A stretch of DNA of 6,450 bases from assembly GCA_023253795.1 (NCBI GenBank), contig JALRFG010000113.1:1-6450 (forward strand), read 5' to 3'. The notes under the pieces were generated by a model. That model was given only the letters and a program-made list of their open reading frames with translations, searched no databases and was not told the DNA's origin. Below, piece by piece: positions 1-4,784 of the stretch (positions are counted from its first letter, which is position 1; every line of letters begins with the position of its first letter). Source of the DNA: Methylocystis sp. GTDB lineage: Bacteria > Pseudomonadota > Alphaproteobacteria > Rhizobiales > Beijerinckiaceae. The position numbers were made by a program, and so were the translations under genes.

Positions 1-295
1 GGCGGGCCTCGCCCCAGCGCGAATTGATCCCGTCCCGGGTCAGGCCACGCACTTCCGCGACGCCGGGCGTGTCAATGGCGACGCTCACCGGATTGATGCC
101 GCCAGGAAAGCTGGCGCGTCCGATCGGCGAAAGCGAAAAACTGCCGCCGCCGCGAATGAAATCGCATTTGCCGGCGTATTGAACGCTGCCCGTGATCACG
201 CATCTCACCGGACGCGCCTCGGCGATATGAGCGAAAAACATCGCCCCCACAGCCAAGAAGCCGGCAAGGAACCGACTGGTCATTCTGCAAGCCAT
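1..295 (-). CDS. Small secreted protein, C-terminus cut by window edge
   Basis: Partial: 98 codons are present and the frame is still open at the left edge. The start chosen is the ATG at 295, because AAGGA lies about 9 nt upstream; the next in-frame ATG (codon 5, at 283) has no such site. Residues 1-27 look like a Sec signal peptide: Arg near the start, a hydrophobic core (FLAGFLAVGAMFFA), then a likely cut after AEA. The mature part begins RPVRC and has two cysteines (residues 32 and 43) flanking a Tyr-Ala-Gly-Lys stretch, then a glycine-rich GGGSFSL segment and GINSRWGEA at the edge. It resembles small periplasmic alphaproteobacterial proteins of this pattern that I recall as usually ending in a further Cys-containing segment, which would lie outside the window. 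Function unknown. Its first 16 nt overlap the end of the membrane-protein gene upstream, so the two are probably translated together. Confidence 0.75.
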   Translation of the reverse strand, partial: MACRMTSRFLAGFLAVGAMFFAHIAEARPVRCVITGSVQYAGKCDFIRGGGSFSLSPIGRASFPGGINPVSVAIDTPGVAEVRGLTRDGINSRWGEAR

Positions 296-627
296 GATCG
301 GGAGTCCTTCTTTTCAGAAAGGTCGAATTGCGGCGAGTAATCATCTTCGTGAAGAGGCGCTGGCGAAGCGGCGCGTTCAAGCGCGGTGACGGCGATAAAA
401 CCGCCAATCCATGCGCCAAGCGCAGCAAACAGGATATAGACGCTGTTTGACGTATAGCTGATAACCGCAAACGCCGAGAGCAGATACCACATGCTGCTCC
501 AGCTTGCGGCCGCGACGCGACGACGCGCGGCGACTGCAGCGTTGAAAAATACATAGACGGCGTCGGTTAAAGCCGTTGACGCAATAACCCCGCCCGCCAC
601 AATCGGATCAATCGACGACCAGACCAT
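280..627 (-). CDS. Small three-helix membrane protein, function unknown
   Basis: A 115-residue protein without a cleavable signal peptide. It has three hydrophobic stretches, at about 8-32, 44-58 and 61-82. The loop after the first carries an Arg-Arg-Arg cluster (35-37), which by the positive-inside rule places that loop in the cytoplasm. The tail from about 85 on is polar and acidic (HEDD, then a Lys/Asp/Glu mix). GGGAAG lies a few bases upstream of the ATG. The stop overlaps the start of the next gene by 16 nt, which suggests translational coupling to that secreted protein. An 82-nt gap separates it from the beta-lactamase gene upstream on the same strand, so it could be the third gene of that operon or have its own promoter. 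I do not recognise a named family; similar short proteins occur as hypotheticals in Hyphomicrobiales. Confidence 0.75.
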   Translation of the reverse strand: MVWSSIDPIVAGGVIASTALTDAVYVFFNAAVAARRRVAAASWSSMWYLLSAFAVISYTSNSVYILFAALGAWIGGFIAVTALERAASPAPLHEDDYSPQFDLSEKKDSRSWLAE

Positions 628-709
628 TCAAACTTCCCGGAAAGCATGAGCAGTCAATAATATCGTCATGGCGCGCGACGGATACAAGACGCCGGGGAGC
701 AGCCAATTT
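628..709 (-). promoter_or_regulatory. Gap with weak candidate promoter for the membrane-protein gene
   Basis: This 82-nt gap between the beta-lactamase stop and the membrane-protein start contains, on the minus strand, TTGTAT (682-687) and TATTAT (657-662, one mismatch to the sigma70 -10 box). They are separated by 19 nt, longer than the preferred 17. No convincing hairpin with a T-run was seen, so there is no clear terminator for the beta-lactamase. The promoter is a weak call on hexamer similarity alone, and readthrough from upstream is equally possible. Confidence 0.25.
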
Positions 710-1522
710 CTAAATCACGCCGAGCTTTGACAATATGGCCTTGGCGATGGGAATGCGTTTGTCGAGATCCTTCGGGTTCGTAATGTCGATATTCAGCGCA
801 AAGGCGAAAATCCTGCCGCCGCTCTCCACCCAGCCGACCCACCAGCCGATTTGCGGTTGGCAGGCGCGACACCAACCCGTTTTGGCGTAAATCGTATGAT
901 CGTCAATCGTTTCATATTTGAGAATATCGCGCACGATTTCCTGCGCGCGGATCGACATGGGGAGTTTCTTCTGCGCCAGCGCAGCGACAAATCGCGCTTC
1001 TTCGACAGCGCTGATCTTGAGCGAGTCATCGAGCCAGAAGCGCTCAAGATTAGCGCCTGTTTCCTCATTGCCATAGGACAGCCGGATCAGCCATTCGTGA
1101 TATCGCGCCAGGCCGATACGTCGGGCCAATTCCTGGTAGATCGGCACATTCGATAATTTGATGGCCTCGCGCATCGACATGTCCCGCGTCCACTCTTTCA
1201 TAAAAGGCGGATCATCGGAGCGATAGGGAATGATCTCGCTTTCATCCCGAACGACGCCGGTTTCGAGCGCGATGAGACTATTGGCGATTTTGAAGGTGGA
1301 CGCCGGGCTAAAGCGTTGTTGCGCACGCGGCGCATTGGCGAGAAAAGTTCGATCCGCCTCTACATCGTATCCGGCGAAAGCGCCATCAACGCCATTCTGC
1401 GTTATTGTTTCGCGCAGCGCATCCTTCTGGACAATCTCTCCGGCGACTGAAGCAGGCGAAGCGCCGAAGACTACGACAACGCTCCAAGCTATTGCGGCCG
1501 CCAAACGCATAGCCGAACTCAC
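710..1522 (-). CDS. Class D (OXA-type) serine beta-lactamase
   Basis: An exported enzyme that hydrolyses beta-lactams in the periplasm through an acyl-enzyme on a serine, assisted by a carboxylated lysine. It has 270 residues, the normal family length. Residues 1-28 form a signal peptide (hydrophobic core about 8-20, likely cut after VAG). The class D motifs are in order: S75-T-F-K78 (nucleophile and general base), S124-N-V126, Y150-G-N152, W163 in FWLDDSLKIS (the tryptophan packing on the carboxylysine), K214-T-G216 and W227-W-V-G230. R256 sits where OXA-2 has its substrate-carboxylate arginine. The beta5-beta6 loop after KTGW has 8 residues (CRACQPQI), the same length as in OXA-48, with two cysteines. 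A GTG start at 1522 is chosen because it overlaps the upstream stop as GTGA and has GGAGAA 8 nt upstream; the ATG at 1510 lacks such a site. No blaR/blaI or ampR gene lies in the window. Substrate range cannot be read from sequence. Confidence 0.93.
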   Translation of the reverse strand: MSSAMRLAAAIAWSVVVVFGASPASVAGEIVQKDALRETITQNGVDGAFAGYDVEADRTFLANAPRAQQRFSPASTFKIANSLIALETGVVRDESEIIPYRSDDPPFMKEWTRDMSMREAIKLSNVPIYQELARRIGLARYHEWLIRLSYGNEETGANLERFWLDDSLKISAVEEARFVAALAQKKLPMSIRAQEIVRDILKYETIDDHTIYAKTGWCRACQPQIGWWVGWVESGGRIFAFALNIDITNPKDLDKRIPIAKAILSKLGVI

Positions 1523-1815
1523 GGCCGCAATTCTCCGCTGATTTCCACCGATTTTGATTTCTTGTCATAGATACAGACAATGGCGCGGCGGCTATCGCCG
1601 CCAATCACCACGCCCCGACCGATGGCGACGCCATAGCTTTCGCTGCCAAAGGGGTCGACCTCAATCTTCGGGCTCTTCAGGATCTTTCCTATGGCGGCGC
1701 GGCATTTGGTTTCGACGTCCGCTGCAAAGGCCTTCCATGCCGCATCGCTCGACGCCGATGCGGTAGAGGCCCCAAGCAACCAACAGGCGATGATCGTTGC
1801 AATTCCGATTCTCAT
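1519..1815 (-). CDS. Small exported protein coupled to the beta-lactamase
   Basis: A 98-residue protein. The start is the ATG at 1815, which has TTGGAGA 7 nt upstream and puts a signal peptide exactly at the N-terminus. An in-frame ATG at 1854 would add 13 residues in front of the signal peptide and is less likely. Signal: Arg2, a hydrophobic core IGIATIIACWLLGA, and a probable cut after ASA (about residue 21). The mature part of about 77 residues has exactly two cysteines (38 and 81), suited to one disulfide. It also has a central DPFGSESYG segment (54-62) and a Lys-rich C-terminal strand region ending in ELRP. C11 lies in the hydrophobic core, and no lipobox with a usable context was seen, so it is likely soluble and periplasmic. 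The 4-nt overlap with the beta-lactamase start implies coupled translation. I recognise the general pattern from uncharacterised Hyphomicrobiales proteins, but no function is known to me. Confidence 0.8.
   Translation of the reverse strand: MRIGIATIIACWLLGASTASASSDAAWKAFAADVETKCRAAIGKILKSPKIEVDPFGSESYGVAIGRGVVIGGDSRRAIVCIYDKKSKSVEISGELRP
1531..1536 (-). promoter_or_regulatory. Ribosome binding site for the GTG start of the beta-lactamase
   Basis: GGAGAA lies inside the last codons of the upstream gene, 8 nt before the GTG at 1522. It supports the GTG start over the ATG four codons downstream, which would be 20 nt away from it. Confidence 0.6.
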
Positions 1816-1913
1816 GATGCGTTCTCCAAACCAATGATGCGCGCCCACTGCCACTTTCCCGTGGCGGTTTTCGCGCCTAATATTCTAGGTCAGCCTAGTT
1901 TAGAGAAACGGCA
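1816..1913. promoter_or_regulatory. Divergent intergenic region with palindrome
   Basis: This 98-bp region lies between the minus-strand beta-lactamase operon and the plus-strand unit starting at 1914, so promoters for both should lie here. It is AT-rich relative to its surroundings at 1878-1906. CTAGG-TCAG-CCTAG (1885-1898) is a perfect inverted repeat with 5-bp arms. On the minus strand TAGAAT (1882-1887) resembles a -10 box and overlaps the left arm. On the plus strand TAATAT (1878-1883) is a weaker candidate. No well-spaced -35 partner was found for either. The palindrome matches neither the BlaI operator type (TACA...TGTA) nor a T-N11-A LysR-type box in any obvious way. Confidence 0.45.
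1885..1898. repeat. Perfect inverted repeat, possible operator
   Basis: CTAGG, a 4-nt spacer TCAG, then CCTAG. It sits between divergent genes and overlaps a -10-like hexamer of the beta-lactamase-side promoter, which is where a repressor site would be expected. With 5-bp arms and no following T-run it is a poor terminator. CTAG is rare in many proteobacterial genomes, and two copies within 14 bp are noticeable. Confidence 0.4.
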
Positions 1914-2264
1914 ATGAAAATCATCCCCTTTCTGATCGGAGCGTTCATGATCTTCGCCACATCTTCCGTCGCGCAAGCGGCGTCGAAGCCGCCGTTTTAC
2001 GGCGTCTGGTCCTGCACAATGATCAATGACGGAAACACGATCGATGTCTCGCATTGGTGGCAGGAGCGCTTCGACGCCTCGGGCGTCTGCACCGAGGGGG
2101 CGTCAAATGCGACAAAACTCACCATTCACAAAATCCGAGCCGACAAATTTTCGCTCACCTACGCCGATAGCGGAAAAGCGCAGATCCTCATGAAAGAACC
2201 ATGGATGTTCCTGCGTCACACAGCCGAACACGGCTATCTCTGTTTGCGTCAATCCTCACGCTGA
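1914..2264 (+). CDS. Small exported protein, function unknown
   Basis: A 116-residue protein with a clear signal peptide: Lys2, a hydrophobic core IIPFLIGAFMIFA, and a likely cut after AQA at about residue 22. The mature part opens with a GVWSC segment (30-34), alternates polar and hydrophobic residues, and has WF/Y-rich stretches (HWWQERF at 47-53, LTYADSG at 81-87, EPWMFLR at 95-101). This suggests a small beta-sandwich or lipocalin-like barrel, but that is a structural guess. Cysteines are at 34, 59 and 110, an odd number, so at most one disulfide plus a free thiol. The ribosome binding site is weak (AGAGAA about 8 nt upstream). The next gene starts 33 nt downstream on the same strand, so the two are probably one transcript. 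No family recognised. Confidence 0.78.
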   Translation: MKIIPFLIGAFMIFATSSVAQAASKPPFYGVWSCTMINDGNTIDVSHWWQERFDASGVCTEGASNATKLTIHKIRADKFSLTYADSGKAQILMKEPWMFLRHTAEHGYLCLRQSSR

Positions 2265-2297
2265 TTTCTACCCCTCATCCGGAACGGACTATCGCCC

Positions 2298-2654
2298 ATG
2301 ATCGCATTCCTTGGCTCGGCGCGCGTTGCGCCGATATTATTGCTTCTCGTGTCCAATCTCTTCATGACCTTCGCCTGGTACGGCCATCTGAAATTCCCCC
2401 GGCTCGGCATGTCGACCGCCATTCTCATGAGCTGGGGCATTGCGTTAATCGAATATTGTCTGGCCGTTCCCGCCAACAGAATTGGCTATGGCGTCTATTC
2501 GGCGGCGCAACTCAAAACCATTCAGGAAGTGATCACGCTGCTGATCTTTTCCGGCTTCTCGGTGTTCGTGCTCGGCGAGATGCTGAGCTGGCGACATCTG
2601 CTCGGCTTCGCGCTGATCGCCGCCGGCGCTTTTTTTATCTTTCAGGCGAAATAA
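2298..2654 (+). CDS. DUF486 family four-helix membrane protein (DMT-like)
   Basis: A 118-residue inner-membrane protein of the DUF486 family, annotated as 'DMT family protein' and distantly related to small-multidrug-resistance-size transporters. Hydrophobic segments lie at about 8-29, 40-58, 76-93 and 99-116. Family signatures are visible: FMTFAWYGHLKF at 22-33, YCLAVPANRIGYG at 53-65, and QLKTIQEVITL at 71-81. Length is typical of the family. Its substrate is unknown; by analogy to four-helix transporters it may act as a dimer. No strong Shine-Dalgarno sequence precedes the ATG (only GGAACGGA about 10 nt upstream), so translation may depend on the gene in front, 33 nt away. Its stop faces the stop of the cyclase gene across 11 nt, too short for a separate terminator. 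Confidence 0.88.
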   Translation: MIAFLGSARVAPILLLLVSNLFMTFAWYGHLKFPRLGMSTAILMSWGIALIEYCLAVPANRIGYGVYSAAQLKTIQEVITLLIFSGFSVFVLGEMLSWRHLLGFALIAAGAFFIFQAK

Positions 2655-2665
2655 TCGACCGCGCT

Positions 2666-3457
2666 TTAACGGGGAACGAAGGCGATCACGCGTGTCGGCG
2701 CGCCCGAGCCTTTGGCGATTTTCATTGGCAAGGCGACAAGCGTCGCGCCAGTCGTCGGAAGCTTGTCGAGATTGGCGAGATTTTCGAGCCCCATCACATT
2801 CGCCGCGCCTAATATCCGATGCACCGGGAAATCCTGCGACGGTCCATGATCGACGCTCGCGGTGTCGACTCCCAGCATCCGGACATGTCGCACGCTGACA
2901 AGATAGCTCGCCGCATCCGGCCCATAGGATGGAAAGTGCAAATGCGACGCGTCGCCGGGCGTGTCATCGCCCATATAGGCCTTGCGGTCAGGCCAGCGCG
3001 CGCTCCAGCCAGTGCGCAGCAAGACGATGGCGCCGTCCGCTATGGCGCCATGCGCCTTTTCCCATTCCAGCACATCCTGATGCGTCAGTCGGTAATCCGG
3101 ATCGGCGGCGGCCTTTGCGGAAACATCGATCACCACCGCCGGTCCGACAAGGCGCTCAACGGGGATGTCCGAATTCGTCCAATGCCCATCGGCGAAATGC
3201 ATCGGCGCGTCGATATGCGTGCCGCTATGTTCGGGTGCGCAAAAGGCGTTAGCGTAATAGAAAAAGCCCTGCTCGGTTTTGCCTTTGTGGAGAGTCCGCA
3301 GCTCGAAGCCGGAAGGATCGGTCGGCCAGTGGATCGTCTCGCTATCGAAGGCGTGCGAGAGATCGACAATCGTCGTTGCGGACAGATCAATCGTTTGCGC
3401 CATTGCTGCGCCGCCTGTCGCAAGAAACGCCAGTATAATTTGCAGGAAAAGCCGCAT
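2666..3457 (-). CDS. Exported cyclase-family metal-dependent hydrolase (kynurenine formamidase-like fold)
   Basis: Belongs to the 'putative cyclase' family, which includes kynurenine formamidase KynB, hydrolases that use a bound metal. It has 263 residues from the ATG at 3457. That start has GAGG 7 nt upstream and puts a signal peptide right at the N-terminus (MRLFLQIILAFLA, likely cut after AMA at about 20). An ATG at 3478 is also possible (GGAAG 4 nt upstream, overlapping the cydX stop as TAATG); it adds MAARGFA and still leaves a usable signal. The signature HSGTHIDAPMHF lies at 77-88: H77, H81 and D83 are candidate metal ligands and H87 the candidate catalytic histidine. H213 and E225, 12 residues apart, fit the second conserved pair. 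Most family members are cytoplasmic, so the signal peptide implies a periplasmic role and makes tryptophan breakdown unlikely. No kynurenine-pathway neighbour is present. It is the last gene after cydABX. Confidence 0.87.
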   Translation of the reverse strand: MRLFLQIILAFLATGGAAMAQTIDLSATTIVDLSHAFDSETIHWPTDPSGFELRTLHKGKTEQGFFYYANAFCAPEHSGTHIDAPMHFADGHWTNSDIPVERLVGPAVVIDVSAKAAADPDYRLTHQDVLEWEKAHGAIADGAIVLLRTGWSARWPDRKAYMGDDTPGDASHLHFPSYGPDAASYLVSVRHVRMLGVDTASVDHGPSQDFPVHRILGAANVMGLENLANLDKLPTTGATLVALPMKIAKGSGAPTRVIAFVPR

Positions 3458-3477
3458 AGCGAACCCTCTCGCCGCCA

Positions 3478-3612
3478 TTATACTTCCGGCGTCCAGTCCT
3501 CTTCCCAATTGTGATGATCAACCACGTCTTCATCAAGCTCAAGCCACATGGCGTTGAGGATCGCAAAGGCGCAGGCGAGGCCAAGCCCCAATATCCATGC
3601 GAAATACCACAT
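3478..3612 (-). CDS. cydX: CydX, small subunit of cytochrome bd oxidase
   Basis: A 44-residue single-helix protein that binds CydA and stabilises the haems of cytochrome bd. The N-terminus MWYFAWILGLGLACAFAILN is the family hallmark. The ATG at 3612 is chosen because CydX proteins start with MWY and AAAGGA lies 8 nt upstream; an upstream in-frame ATG at 3678 would overlap cydB and add 22 charged residues. After the helix (about 3-23) the tail of roughly 20 residues is strongly acidic, with nine Asp/Glu plus a His-His pair and two Trp, longer than the 37-residue E. coli protein. It starts 19 nt after the cydB stop. Its TAA stop shares one base with a possible ATG of the next gene (TAATG). Confidence 0.93.
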   Translation of the reverse strand: MWYFAWILGLGLACAFAILNAMWLELDEDVVDHHNWEEDWTPEV

Positions 3613-3620
3613 CGGCGGCG

Positions 3621-3626
3621 TCCTTT
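3621..3626 (-). promoter_or_regulatory. Ribosome binding site for cydX
   Basis: AAAGGA lies in the cydB-cydX gap, 8 nt before the ATG at 3612. It decides for the short 44-residue reading over the 66-residue frame starting inside cydB. Confidence 0.65.
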
Positions 3627-3631
3627 CGAAT

Positions 3632-4771
3632 TCAGTAATAATAATCGTCGCCCTGCTCGATCGCCGTCTCGGTGACACGGCCGCGCAGAACGTAATAAAC
3701 CCAGGAGGTGTAGGCGAGAATGATCGGCAGAAAGAAGATCACGGCGCCGAGCATCAGCCCAAGCGTCATCTGGCTTGATGACGCGTCCCAGATCGTCAGG
3801 CTGTCATTGGGATGCGTCGAAGACGGCAGCAAAAAGGGATACATGCTGAAACCCGCCGTCGTCACCACGCCCGCGACGGCGATGCTGGACGAGAGCAAAG
3901 CCAGTCCGCTGCGACGCGTCGCCATCAGCACAGCCGCCGCCAAGGCGCCGACACAGGTCAACGCCGGCGCAGCCGCCGGCCATTTGTAGAGCGCATAATT
4001 ATAGAGCCACGCGCCGCGATCGGCGACGACGGTCTTGTAGGCGGGATTGGACGGGCCATTCGGATCGCCGCCATCGACAATCATAAAACCGTCGACGGTC
4101 GTCGCGATCCAGATGCCGGCGATGATGAACAGCAACACAAGCAGCAACGCCGCAATCGGACCAATCCAGCGGGCGCGGTCCGCCACAGCGCCTTCGGTCT
4201 TGTGAGACAGCCATGCGGCGCCCTGCATAACGATCATGGTGACGCTGACGACGCCGCTCAGCAGCGCGAAGGGCGAGAGCAAACCAATCAACCCGCCTTC
4301 GTAAATCGAGCGCATTGTATGATCGAGATGAAACGGCGCGCCGAGCAGTAGATTGCCGAAGGCGACGCCAAACAACAGCGCCGGCAGAAGGCCGGAGACA
4401 AAAAACAGCCAGTCCCACGTCTGTCGCCAGCCGTGCGCCTCCATCTTGCCGCGAAAGGTGATCGCCACCGGCCGCAGGATCAGCGACAGCAGCACCAGCA
4501 GCATCGCCAGATAGAAGCCGGAGAAAGAAACGGCGTAGAGCAACGGCCAGGCTGCGAAAACAGCGCCGCCGCCAAGAATGAACCAGACCTGATTGCCTTC
4601 CCACACCGGCGCGATGGTGTTGAGCGACACGCGCCGCTGCACGTCGGTGCGCGCCACAAAGGGATGTAGGATCGCGACGCCGAGATCGAACCCGTCCATA
4701 ATCGCAAAACCAACCAGCAATACGCCGAGGATCAGCCACCAGATCAAACGAAGCGTCATGTAATCGAGCAT
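3632..4771 (-). CDS. cydB: Cytochrome bd ubiquinol oxidase subunit II
   Basis: The second large subunit of the cytochrome bd quinol oxidase, an integral membrane protein that pairs with CydA. It has 379 residues from the ATG at 4771, matching the E. coli protein. A longer in-frame start at 4876 lies inside cydA and adds 35 basic residues, so it is rejected. The N-terminus MLDYMTLRLIWWLILGVLL and the GFDLG motif (27-31, with the conserved D29) are typical. The segment APVWEGNQVW follows (54-63), with Glu at 58 where E. coli has Asp in its proton path, then GGGAVFAAWPLLYA and, near the C-terminus, YPFLLPSS and SLTIWDASSSQMTL. About eight to nine hydrophobic helices can be traced. The C-terminus ends GDDYYY. 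It starts 13 nt after the cydA stop with a weak GAGAAAG site, so translation is probably coupled to cydA. Confidence 0.97.
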   Translation of the reverse strand: MLDYMTLRLIWWLILGVLLVGFAIMDGFDLGVAILHPFVARTDVQRRVSLNTIAPVWEGNQVWFILGGGAVFAAWPLLYAVSFSGFYLAMLLVLLSLILRPVAITFRGKMEAHGWRQTWDWLFFVSGLLPALLFGVAFGNLLLGAPFHLDHTMRSIYEGGLIGLLSPFALLSGVVSVTMIVMQGAAWLSHKTEGAVADRARWIGPIAALLLVLLFIIAGIWIATTVDGFMIVDGGDPNGPSNPAYKTVVADRGAWLYNYALYKWPAAAPALTCVGALAAAVLMATRRSGLALLSSSIAVAGVVTTAGFSMYPFLLPSSTHPNDSLTIWDASSSQMTLGLMLGAVIFFLPIILAYTSWVYYVLRGRVTETAIEQGDDYYY

Positions 4772-4784
4772 GATGAAGGCTTTC

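Noticed and set aside
72..554. 160-codon minus-strand open frame
   Set aside because: It spans the membrane-protein gene and the secreted-protein start in another frame. The composition is Arg/Ser-rich with no domain, while the other two frames give a signal peptide and membrane helices.
2655..2665. Possible bidirectional terminator between DUF486 and the cyclase
   Set aside because: The 11-nt gap contains no inverted repeat and no T-run. Termination, if any, must lie inside the facing genes.
2201..2812. 203-codon plus-strand open frame
   Set aside because: It overlaps the exported protein and DUF486 in another frame and runs antisense into the cyclase. The composition is Arg-rich and low in structure, with no ribosome binding site of note.
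2819..3514. 231-codon plus-strand open frame
   Set aside because: It lies antisense to the cyclase and cydX genes, which have clear family motifs. Its product is Arg/His-rich without recognisable domains, typical of a shadow frame in GC-rich DNA.
3812..4351. 179-codon plus-strand open frame antisense to cydB
   Set aside because: The translation is Arg/Gln/Ala-rich and repetitive, and cydB on the other strand is unambiguous.
3999..4739. 246-codon minus-strand open frame within cydB
   Set aside because: It is a +1 shadow of cydB with a strongly Arg-rich product. The cydB frame itself is intact.
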